Shown: positions 8,001 to 13,932 of the stretch, piece by piece
How the letters are laid out: every line of letters starts with the position of its first letter
Numbering within the stretch: position 1 is the first letter of the stretch
Origin: Armatimonadota bacterium
GTDB taxonomy: Bacteria; Armatimonadota; Hebobacteria; CAIYQO01
Assembly (NCBI GenBank): GCA_022708765.1
Contig: JAKIYB010000013.1
Location: 1-20,329, forward strand
Length of the DNA: 20,329 nt
Direction of reading: 5' to 3'
Made by a program: the position numbers and the translations under genes
Notes under the pieces: model-generated
Seen by the model: the letters and a program-made list of their open reading frames with translations, nothing else
What the model was told of the DNA's origin: nothing
Databases searched by the model: none

Positions 8001-8834
8001 GGCATCGCCGGCAGCGACCAGGGCTACGTCTACCTGTTCACCGCGCCGAATGCCACCGGCGGCGCCCCGCCGACAGACACCCCGGCGAAATCGGGGGTCG
8101 AATTGGAAACGGCGCGCGAGGGCAACACGGTAACGATCATCGCGCGAGTGACGCCGCCGGGCGCGTATGAGTACCACTTCCAGGCCTCCACGCTGGAGAA
8201 ACCCGGCGCGCTGAACTGGACTACGCTGCACCCATACAGTACGGATAACACGGCGAAGATGACCGTCGCTAACGGGCAGACCTACCTGCTGGTGGTGTGG
8301 ACGCGCCCCGTCGGCAGCGTGCTGCCCTGCGAAGCCGGCACCTTCAAGGTGTTCAAAGCGACAGGGCTGGAGGCGGCGCCGGTTCCCGACCCGCTGGCGA
8401 ATCGTCCGTGGTTCGAGCACCGCACGAAAGCGTTCCGCTTCCACGTGGCGGAGGGCTGGAACGCCGACTACGATGACGAACGGGCAAATGACTATGTCAT
8501 CAACGACAAGCAGACGCTGGCTATCCTCATCGTGAAGAAAGTGGACGATCTGGGCGGCAAGGACGGCGCCGCGATGCTCGCGGAACTGGAAAAGAAGTGG
8601 ACCGAGCGGCTGAAACAGTCGCACGTGGAGCATCTCACCCTCGATGGCGAACCAGCCATTCTCATCTCCGCCTTCAACGAGGAGAAGAAGAAGGGGATGC
8701 TCTGGCAGCTCTACGTCGCTCACGCCGGCAAACTCTACGATATCGGTATCGTAGATCCCAACGCCACCGAGTTCATCCGTGACGCCCCGGCGGAAACGGT
8801 GACCATGCTGAAGACCTGGGATTTCACGCCGTAA
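5055..8834 (+). CDS. Secreted multidomain protein: two YCF48/BNR-type beta-propellers, carboxypeptidase-regulatory-like domain, PsbP/DcrB-like C-terminus
   Basis: This gene encodes 1259 aa. ATG 5055 lies 9 nt after GGAGG, and the upstream in-frame GTG at 5019 would add a non-signal N-terminus. Residues 1-26 are a signal peptide ending AAFA-AP. Residues 30-235 are a beta-rich module of unknown family. Residues 237-317 are a carboxypeptidase-regulatory-like domain (GTVRGKVT...DAAGNFTLTNVPVG). Residues 333-604 and 725-1000 are two propellers built from repeats with 'G..G.I..S.DG.TW..', as in YCF48/BNR proteins. Each propeller is followed by a short FN3-like segment. Residues 1118-1259 (WFEHRTKAFRFHVAEGW to the end) resemble the PsbP/DcrB-like domain. 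No enzyme active site is visible. It is probably a surface or periplasmic binding or assembly protein. The paired propellers suggest internal duplication. Confidence 0.85.
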   Translation: MSLAIGRFLLAISLCGLFACAAFAAPGMKVTPEDGDWAKTSLELFNTPEAEQVVRYGDIDNLGFGWIGEYTPFSGEESPTHTWPFSPQPTDPAGTDRIMVPSSYKGIGPQGSDGYANTTKRPENLPQPLTFTFTKPKNPLSAVVLQMMVDDFQAPVWGAKYEVTINGKRIPVIEEVMNTLQQTGPRGKLISISLPDDVVATLATNRFAMTIDDTTTGAGDGYAIDFVRLLINPTRAKYTGTVRGKVTAKATGAGLAGVMVSAGTARNALTDAAGNFTLTNVPVGMTVITASKDGYKAAGVTRELQQGKTVEVTLALDAAPVTTTTPPKTGGTLDLWGSMDTQAVIRRMLFDGKAFYAVGNSGTIFSSPDGKTWTPVPLGGEDNLTGLCSNGKSAVLTGDWGALFATADWKTFARAPRVSPRHSANAGWTGKQFVAVGHHGQVLVSPTGETWRQVTTPTTANLRDVVTHGGQLVVVGADGMILTSPDGETWQQRPSGTTAMLEMAASNGQRIVVIGDKGTIITSTDGRQWTPVQSSTDASLVRLCYTGDRFVAVGSAGTALESLDGLTWWKLTTNTTDAFYGCAAGNGVVLAVTPQGKVYGYRPGGTPTVTPPAAPPNVKVETKIIKDPLTNIYTITALVKDADPTAFQYCFDMAERTNGTALSWGNIGGYSDNNYARFRVPKLGVTYAFRIQLLPKGGTVPAVVMTSLTVGETPATPTPATPPANDPWQRRDTYTSTPMTYRATFHDGQRFFVAGNGGYIVDSVDGKTWNRAAVPATHITGIAWNGKTAVLVGDRGTIILSPDWKAWTVVKSGVGSHINGVVWTGKAFVAVQHGGGVLLSPDGTTWRRVQTPTTNHLLHVDWNGRFLTAVGIGGVILTSPDGETWQAVPSGVTTDLHGVGHNGGRLVAAGGGVILTSTDGRTWKATTVEAPEGLGGVCAAGDGFIVTGYGGHAFYSADGQTWTRLITGIKANLRAPIAANGIGIAGSDQGYVYLFTAPNATGGAPPTDTPAKSGVELETAREGNTVTIIARVTPPGAYEYHFQASTLEKPGALNWTTLHPYSTDNTAKMTVANGQTYLLVVWTRPVGSVLPCEAGTFKVFKATGLEAAPVPDPLANRPWFEHRTKAFRFHVAEGWNADYDDERANDYVINDKQTLAILIVKKVDDLGGKDGAAMLAELEKKWTERLKQSHVEHLTLDGEPAILISAFNEEKKKGMLWQLYVAHAGKLYDIGIVDPNATEFIRDAPAETVTMLKTWDFTP

Positions 8835-8862
8835 CGACGACGGTGTGCCCAACGCGCCGAAC

Positions 8863-8889
8863 GGGGCTCCCGCGCATCGCGGGAGCCCC
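8863..8889 (+). terminator. GC hairpin after the propeller protein gene (shared sequence, copy 2)
   Basis: GGGGCTCCCGCG-CAT-CGCGGGAGCCCC is a perfect 12-bp stem with a 3-nt loop, 28 nt after the stop codon. That is the same spacing and nearly the same sequence as at 4792-4818, and both copies are followed by a TTGCAT a few bases later. There is no T-tract. Confidence 0.6.
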
Positions 8890-8927
8890 GATGCTATTGC
8901 ATTACCCATCCAGTTAACGCCTGATTT

Positions 8928-8952
8928 CCCCCTCCCCGCTCAGGGGAGGGGG
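8928..8952. repeat. C-rich/G-rich hairpin (family D copy 1)
   Basis: CCCCCTCCCC-GCTCA-GGGGAGGGGG is a perfect 10-bp stem, followed by GGGAGAGGTGA. A relative with the same trailing GGGAGAGGTGA lies at 19556-19584, so this is a dispersed intergenic repeat. Confidence 0.7.
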
Positions 8953-9024
8953 CCAGGGGGAGAGGTGAGCGCTGGTGGAAGGAAACCATCCTCGTGACCG
9001 GAATAGAATGATGGGGGTGGCAAG

Positions 9025-10107
9025 ATGAAAATCGGCGTATTGGGCGCGGGCGGCATGGGCGCGTCGGTCATTCAGCACCTGCAAAAGTGTGCGGGTGTGA
9101 CGGAGATCGTCGCGTATGATGTGAACGCCGCGCAGGTTGCGGATAAGGTCGCGCGCTTCGGCGTCACCGGCGCGACGAAGCTGGAGGCCGTGCTGGGTGA
9201 CCCTACCGTGCGCCTGGTATTCGTCACCGCCGCCAACGACGCGCATAAACCGCTCACGCTGGCGGCGCTAGCGGCGGGGAAGGCGGTGATGTGCGAGAAA
9301 CCGATGGCGGTGACGCTGGAGGATTCGCGCGAGATGGTGGAGGCCGCCGAACGCCAGGGCGCCTTCCTGCAGATCGGTTTTGAACTGCGCTACTCGCGGC
9401 TCTATACCACGGTGAAGGAGTGGATTGACGCCGGGCTGCTCGGCGAGGTCATCAACACTCACTGTTACTACATCTGCAGCGAATTTCACCACAAGGGATC
9501 CTGGCGCAACCTGAAAGCCACCGGCGGCAGCATGTTCGGCGAGAAGCTGAGTCACTACGTGGACCTGCCGCGCTGGTGGGTGGGCGCGGACGTGGCCGAC
9601 GTCATCTCGGTTTGCTCGCCGAACGTCATCCCCTATTACGAGGTGCGCGACAATTACCACACCACCTACCGCTTCACCAACGGCGCGGTAAGCCAGCTTA
9701 CCTTCATGATGGCCCCCGGCGCCACTTTCCGCGGCGACCCGCTGCAGGACGTGGTGAGCCAGCAGCAGGGCGACGGCCACGCGCTGCGCTTCCTGGTAGT
9801 CGGCACGCGCGGCGCGGCGGAAACGGACGTCTTCGCCCGCACCATCAAGCGCTGGGCGTTCGGCGACTCCCCCGCGTGCTTCACCAGCGACTGGGTGGAT
9901 ACACGCACCTGGGATCCCGCCGAAGATCACCGCTACTTCCACAACACGCTGGATCAGACCCACGACATCGTCCGCCGCGTCCGCGACGGCCTGCACCCCA
10001 TGACCAGCGCCCGCGACGCCTACGAAACCATGAAACTCTGCTTCGCCGCGGAGTTATCCGCGGATACGGGGGAACGGGTAGCGCTGTCGGAATTGGAGCG
10101 AGAGTAA
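9025..10107 (+). CDS. Gfo/Idh/MocA family NAD(P)-dependent oxidoreductase
   Basis: This gene encodes 360 aa, the usual family length. Residues 3-12 (IGVLGAGGMG) form the Rossmann GxGxxG nucleotide-binding turn. E91-K92-P93 is the family EKP motif whose lysine is catalytic. Residues 167-187 (GGSM.GEKLSHYVDLPRWWVG) correspond to the second active-site segment, with H177 and D180 as likely substrate or acid-base residues. Family members oxidise or reduce sugars, inositols and sugar acids in the cytoplasm; the substrate cannot be read from the sequence. ATG 9025 follows a GGGGGTGG stretch 5 nt away. The gene stands alone between palindromic repeats. Together with the glycosidase-like genes and the MDR dehydrogenase in this window it suggests sugar or polyol catabolism. 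Confidence 0.92.
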   Translation: MKIGVLGAGGMGASVIQHLQKCAGVTEIVAYDVNAAQVADKVARFGVTGATKLEAVLGDPTVRLVFVTAANDAHKPLTLAALAAGKAVMCEKPMAVTLEDSREMVEAAERQGAFLQIGFELRYSRLYTTVKEWIDAGLLGEVINTHCYYICSEFHHKGSWRNLKATGGSMFGEKLSHYVDLPRWWVGADVADVISVCSPNVIPYYEVRDNYHTTYRFTNGAVSQLTFMMAPGATFRGDPLQDVVSQQQGDGHALRFLVVGTRGAAETDVFARTIKRWAFGDSPACFTSDWVDTRTWDPAEDHRYFHNTLDQTHDIVRRVRDGLHPMTSARDAYETMKLCFAAELSADTGERVALSELERE

Positions 10108-10133
10108 GCGGGCACACCGCTTTCATGAGCAGA

Positions 10134-10236
10134 TCGTTCGTAGTAGCGCCGCAGCCGCAGCAAGGCGCGTCGCATTTACACACCGGATTGCCTACCCGAA
10201 CGCGCCTTGCTGCGGCTGCGGCGCTACTACAAACGA
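10134..10236. repeat. Large palindromic element, 37-bp inverted repeat (family B)
   Basis: Arms 10134-10170 and 10200-10236 are inverted with one mismatch (arm core GTAGTAGCGCCGCAGCCGCA). The loop is 29 nt. ATTGCCTA in the loop (10187-10194) is itself inverted at 10238-10245. The element lies just after the oxidoreductase stop codon and could act as an mRNA 3'-end structure. No second copy is present in this window. Confidence 0.8.
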
Positions 10237-10289
10237 TTAGGCAATGAGGATGGGGTCTTGTATGCGATTCGCGTCTGCCCGGGTTGCGT

Positions 10290-10394
10290 TCAGTCGTCAA
10301 TAAGCAAGTCGCGCCTGAACTCCTGATCGTAGGTTGTTAAGAAGTCCTCCGAAGCTTCAGCGAAGGGGGAAGCGCGCAACGATGACAGATTCAC
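10290..10394 (-). pseudogene. Possible short coding remnant
   Basis: A 34-codon minus-strand frame runs from GTG 10394 to TGA 10290. Its C-terminal part reads like ordinary protein (ASEDFLTTYDQEFRRD...). There is no RBS, it is too short for a family call, and nothing upstream continues it. It may be the tail of a decayed gene or part of a dispersed repeat. Confidence 0.2.
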
Positions 10395-10476
10395 TGTGGC
10401 GCTACAGCAAACGAACGGTCATTATGGGCGGAGTCGATTGAATCGGAGTTCCTGCTCCCTGTCATGCTGTAGCTCA

Positions 10477-10601
10477 GTAAAGCGGTGACTGACTGCGCAT
10501 TACCCTGTACGAGAAACCGCCCGTAGCGCACCCTGCCCGGGCGATGCCGATTCAAATGGTTTCGATAGTCCTGAGTAATGCGTTGTCTGTCACCGATTTA
10601 C
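10477..10601. repeat. Inverted repeat (family C copy 1, diverged)
   Basis: GTAAAGCGGTGAC (10477-10489) is inverted as GTCACCGATTTAC (10589-10601) with one mismatch. The left flank GCTCAGTAA and the following CTG match the better copy at 19014-19091 (GCTCAGTAATTCGGTGACTG). The inner part is longer and unrelated. Confidence 0.55.
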
Positions 10602-10621
10602 CCGTGATATATCGATTCGAT

Positions 10622-11680
10622 TTACCCTTCGTCCTCATCCATATCTTCCTCCCGCCGTTTCCGCGGCCGGTCTACCAGCGCGATCACCAGCGCCGCGAGG
10701 AGGAGGACGATGGACGGCGTGACCGCGAGCAGCAGCATGCGGGGGAGCGGGCGGTCATAGAAGCCCACTTCCACGTAACCGGCGTGGGCGAGGGCTACTT
10801 CGCCGATGACGGGGGTGAAGACGGGCAGCAGCGCGCGCCGGCCGCGCAGGAAGGGCCAGTGCGCGCCGGGCTCAGCGTTCGCCAGTGAAGCCGGCAGCGC
10901 GGGCAATGTGTCGAGGGTGATGCGGTGCTCCACCAGCGCCATCGCCAGGCCGTTTTCCGCGCGCCGCGCCGCCTCCCACGCCGCGGCCACCGCCTCCGCG
11001 CCTTCGCCGGTCATGTTGTCCAGCACGGCGCGCATCGCTTTCAACACGCTCTCCATGGGGAGAGACTTCCGCTGCAGGATCTCCGCCAGCTTCAGCGCAT
11101 CTTCCTGCAGTGTATAGGTGCCGCTGACGACCGCGCGGCCAGACTGACCTTCGTCCACCGCCGATTCCAGCAGCATGGACACCTCGCGCTGGGTGGCGAG
11201 GAGCCCCTGCAGATCGGTGATGGTCTGTAGCCAGCCGGAATCCTGCTGGCGCTCGATCATGCCGGCCGCGGAGGCTTCCAGGCCAAGGTCGGGCAGCCGG
11301 CCGCCGTTGCCCGCGCGCGGTACGGTGAGATCGCGGGACAACTCGCAGGTGAGACGCAACCGGGGATCCCAGATGCGCACGTAGGCCAGCGAGTCCCAGT
11401 CATCGAACATGGGAACAAGCAGGTCGCCGTAGAGCTGCAGGTCCGTCTCGTCACTCTCAGTCAAGACGGCTTCTACCGTTTCGGCGATGGGGCCGGCGAC
11501 CACGAAGGCGACGTCATGTTCTTCCGAACCGCGCGCGCCGAAGGTAGTGAGGGTCCACCACAGCGCGACCGCGCCGTAGAGGATCGCGAGCAGCACGAGT
11601 ACGAGCGGCGCGAGCCAGGGGCGGCGCGCCGGACGCGGGTTACGCTCGCGCGTCAAGGTGACGCTGGACATGCTGGACAT
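10622..11680 (-). CDS. Bitopic membrane protein with large extracytoplasmic domain, function unknown
   Basis: This gene encodes 352 aa. ATG 11680 follows GGAGATAAAG. An upstream in-frame ATG at 11743 lies inside trpB without an RBS. Residues 21-44 (LAPLVLVLLAILYGAVALWW) and about 314-336 (MLLLAVTPSIVLLLAALVIAL) are membrane helices. About 270 residues lie between them outside the cytoplasm, and the C-terminal tail is charged (RPRKRREEDMDEDEG). The long helical, acidic ectodomain containing FDDWDSLAYVRIWDPRLRLT resembles double-helix-anchored sensory (Cache-like) ectodomains, but no kinase, HAMP or methyl-accepting region follows. Its start overlaps the last 41 nt of trpB, so the two are co-transcribed and probably translationally coupled. 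No family recognised. Confidence 0.75.
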   Translation of the reverse strand: MSSMSSVTLTRERNPRPARRPWLAPLVLVLLAILYGAVALWWTLTTFGARGSEEHDVAFVVAGPIAETVEAVLTESDETDLQLYGDLLVPMFDDWDSLAYVRIWDPRLRLTCELSRDLTVPRAGNGGRLPDLGLEASAAGMIERQQDSGWLQTITDLQGLLATQREVSMLLESAVDEGQSGRAVVSGTYTLQEDALKLAEILQRKSLPMESVLKAMRAVLDNMTGEGAEAVAAAWEAARRAENGLAMALVEHRITLDTLPALPASLANAEPGAHWPFLRGRRALLPVFTPVIGEVALAHAGYVEVGFYDRPLPRMLLLAVTPSIVLLLAALVIALVDRPRKRREEDMDEDEG

Positions 11681-12819
11681 CTTTATCTCCACGGCCCGAT
11701 AGACAGGCGACGATGAGCTTGCCGGGGCCAAGCGCCGGGGCAAGCGTCTGCAGATACGCTATCGCGTGGGAACTTTCCAGGGCGGGCATGATGCCTTCCA
11801 GCCGCGTGAGCAGTTGGAACGCCCCCAGCGCCTCGTCGTCGGTGATGGGGACGTAGGTGGCGCGCCCGGAGGCTTTGAGAAAACTGTGCTGCGGTCCGAC
11901 ACCGGGGTAATCGAGCCCGGCGGAGATGGAATGCGTCTCGGTGATCTGCCCGTGTTCGTCCTGCAGCAGATAGCTGTGGCTGCCGTGCAGCACCCCGGGA
12001 CGGCCCGCGGTGAGGGTGGCGGAATGCTTGCCGCTCGCCACAACCGGCCGCTTCCGCGCCGTAGAGGGCGACGGAAGGCTCGTCAATGAAATCCGTGAAG
12101 GCACCGATGGCGTTGCTGCCCCCGCCCACGCAGGCGACCACCGCGTCCGGCAGGCGGCCTTCCCGCTCGAATATCTGCGCGCGGATTTCGCGGCTGATGA
12201 CCCGCTGGAAGTCGCGCACCATGCGCGGATAGGGATCGGGGCCGGCGGCGGTGCCGAAGACGTAGAAGGTCTCACGCAGGTTCGTCACCCAGTCGCGGAA
12301 GGCCTCGTTGATGGCGTCCTTCAGCGTGCGGCTGCCGGCGGTCACCGAGATCACCTCGGCGCCCAGCAGGCGCATGCGGTACACGTTCAGCGCCTGGCGC
12401 TCCACGTCCTCCGCGCCCATGTAGATGGTGCACGGCATGCCGAAGAGCGCGGCGATGGTGGCGGTGGCCACGCCGTGCTGGCCCGCGCCGGTTTCCGCGA
12501 TGAGGCGGGCCTTGCCCATACGCCGCGCCAGCAGCGCCTGCCCCATCACGTTGTTCAACTTGTGCGAGCCGGTATGGCAGAGGTCTTCCCGCTTCAGGTA
12601 GACGGTGGCGCCTCCGTAGTACGCGGTGAGGCGGTCGGCGCGATAGAGCAGCGTCGGGCGGCCCACATAGTCGCGCAGGCACGCCGCCAATTCCGCCTGG
12701 AACGCCGCGTCATCCGCCACCGCCGCATAGGCGGCCGCGAGTTCCTCCAGCGGCGTCTTCAACGTCTCCGGCACGTAACACCCGCCGAAAGGCCCGAAAT
12801 ACCCGCGGATATCCGGCAT
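11640..12819 (-). pseudogene. trpB: Tryptophan synthase beta chain, frameshifted by a 5-nt deletion
   Basis: TrpB condenses indole with L-serine using PLP to make L-tryptophan, normally in a complex with TrpA. ATG 12819 follows GAGGTGGCG. Frame 1 covers residues 1 to about 260 and has H82-T-G-S-H-K87 (PLP lysine), E109 (AETGAGQHG) and the phosphate loop G232-GG-SN236. These fall at the same numbers as in Salmonella TrpB. After EAAG the homology jumps frame: SGKHSATLTAG, RPGVLHGSHSYLL, ETHSISAGLDYPGVG and the C-terminal SGRGDKD are read in the other frame to TAA 11640. Restoring five bases at about 12036-12040 would give one 394-codon gene. No trpA or other trp gene lies nearby. It is either a sequencing or assembly error or a recently broken gene. 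The upstream frame alone would give a 401-codon chimera. Confidence 0.9.
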
Positions 12820-12846
12820 CGCCACCTCATCTTCACGAACTTTTGA

Positions 12847-12875
12847 TTGCACCAATCCGTCCTCTCCCGTACAAT
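12847..12875 (+). promoter_or_regulatory. Predicted promoter for the MBL exonuclease gene
   Basis: TTGCAC at 12847-12852, a 17-nt spacer, then TACAAT at 12870-12875. The expected start is near 12882. Its footprint overlaps that of the opposite-facing trpB promoter. Confidence 0.6.
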
Positions 12876-12892
12876 AGGACAACACCATGCCG

Positions 12893-12922
12893 ATTATAGG
12901 CAGAGTCGAAAGGCGGCGTCAA
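12893..12922 (-). promoter_or_regulatory. Predicted promoter for trpB
   Basis: On the minus strand TTGACG (12922-12917) is followed by an 18-nt spacer and a perfect TATAAT (12898-12893). The expected start near 12886 leaves a leader of about 67 nt before ATG 12819. Confidence 0.7.
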
Positions 12923-12948
12923 ACGAACGCCGTGCATTGAGCAGACAA

Positions 12949-13932
12949 ATGACCACACCCTTCTGGACCAACATCCGCTATCACGGCGCCGTCTACCTCC
13001 ACAGCGTGGACCTGTGGCTGGACGCGCGCGCGCCGCGCGAGTGGGCGTTCGTATCGCACGCGCACAGCGATCACATCGCCGCGCACCGGGAGGTGATTCT
13101 GTCAGCCGGAACGGCGCGCTTTCTGGCGGCGCGCGGTGCCGTACCGCACACAGCGACGGTGCTGCCGTTCGGCGAGACGCGGACGGTGCGCGGGGTGGAG
13201 TGCACCCTCTATCCCGCCGGGCATATCCTCGGCAGCGCGCAGTTGCTGGCGGCGGTGGGCGGGCGCAGCCTGCTCTACAGCGGTGATTTCAAACTGCAGC
13301 CGAACCTGACGGCGGAAGCCATCACCATCCCGCGCGCCGAGGTGCTCATCATGGAGACCACCTTCGGCCACCGTCGCTACGCCTTCCCGCCGCAGGAGAC
13401 GGTGCTCGCGGAGATGCGCGCCTGGGTGGAGGCGGCGCTGGCCGACGGCGCCACGCCGGTGCTCATGGGCTATTCGCTGGGCAAGGGACAGGAAATCCTC
13501 GCCGCGTTGGACGGCTGCGGGCATGAGGTATTGCTGCATTCGTCGCTATACGAAATGACGCGTATCGCCGAGGAGCTGGGAGCAACCTTCCCGCCTTACG
13601 GCCGCTGGGCTCCGGGGATGGGCGCCGGCAGCGTCGTGCTCTGCCCCCCGCACCTGCGCAAGTGGATGAAAACGAAACTCCCCCCGCACCGCGCCGCCAT
13701 CGTCAGCGGCTGGGCCTTTGATCCCGGCGCGCGCTTCCGCTACGGCGCCGCCGCCGCCTTCTGCCTCAGCGACCACGCCGATTATCAGGATCTTCTCACT
13801 TACGTCGAGCGCGTCGGTCCCAGCCGCGTCTACACTGTTCACGGACACGCCAGCGAATTCGCCGGCGACCTGCGCCGCCTGGGCTACGACGCCCATGCCC
13901 TCGACGAAGCGGATCAACTGGAACTGTTCTAA
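12949..13932 (+). CDS. MBL-fold exonuclease, DNA-ligase-associated (SNM1/beta-CASP-like) type
   Basis: This gene encodes 327 aa, close to the usual 330-340 aa. The metallo-beta-lactamase metal motif SHAHSDH is at residues 36-42. The later metal ligands fit PAGHILGSAQL (histidine) and YSGDF (aspartate), and SDHADY and VHGHASEF occupy the C-terminal beta-CASP-like positions. Family members are two-metal nucleases, often encoded beside an ATP-dependent DNA ligase and helicase and thought to act in DNA repair. No ligase is within this window. ATG 12949 has only a poor RBS, but the longer frame reaches upstream of the predicted transcription start, so this start is preferred. The stop codon interlocks with that of the convergent neighbour. 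Confidence 0.88.
   Translation: MTTPFWTNIRYHGAVYLHSVDLWLDARAPREWAFVSHAHSDHIAAHREVILSAGTARFLAARGAVPHTATVLPFGETRTVRGVECTLYPAGHILGSAQLLAAVGGRSLLYSGDFKLQPNLTAEAITIPRAEVLIMETTFGHRRYAFPPQETVLAEMRAWVEAALADGATPVLMGYSLGKGQEILAALDGCGHEVLLHSSLYEMTRIAEELGATFPPYGRWAPGMGAGSVVLCPPHLRKWMKTKLPPHRAAIVSGWAFDPGARFRYGAAAAFCLSDHADYQDLLTYVERVGPSRVYTVHGHASEFAGDLRRLGYDAHALDEADQLELF

Larger units (their letters stand above)
10237..10621. other. Repeat-bearing intergenic stretch
   Basis: Apart from the doubtful 34-codon remnant at 10290-10394 and the inverted repeat at 10477-10601, I see no gene, RNA gene or promoter here. Base composition is lower in GC than in the flanking genes. Confidence 0.5.

Noticed and set aside
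6570..8909. A 779-codon open frame on the minus strand.
   Set aside because: It is antisense to the propeller protein gene, rich in R, G and H as expected from a GC-rich shadow frame, with no RBS and no recognisable domain.
12010..12846. A 278-codon plus-strand frame opposite trpB.
   Set aside because: The minus strand carries unmistakable TrpB motifs here. The plus frame has none and no RBS.
11683..12888. The 401-codon frame taken as a complete TrpB.
   Set aside because: Its last 140 residues are arginine- and histidine-rich nonsense, while the expected TrpB C-terminus lies in another frame of the same DNA.
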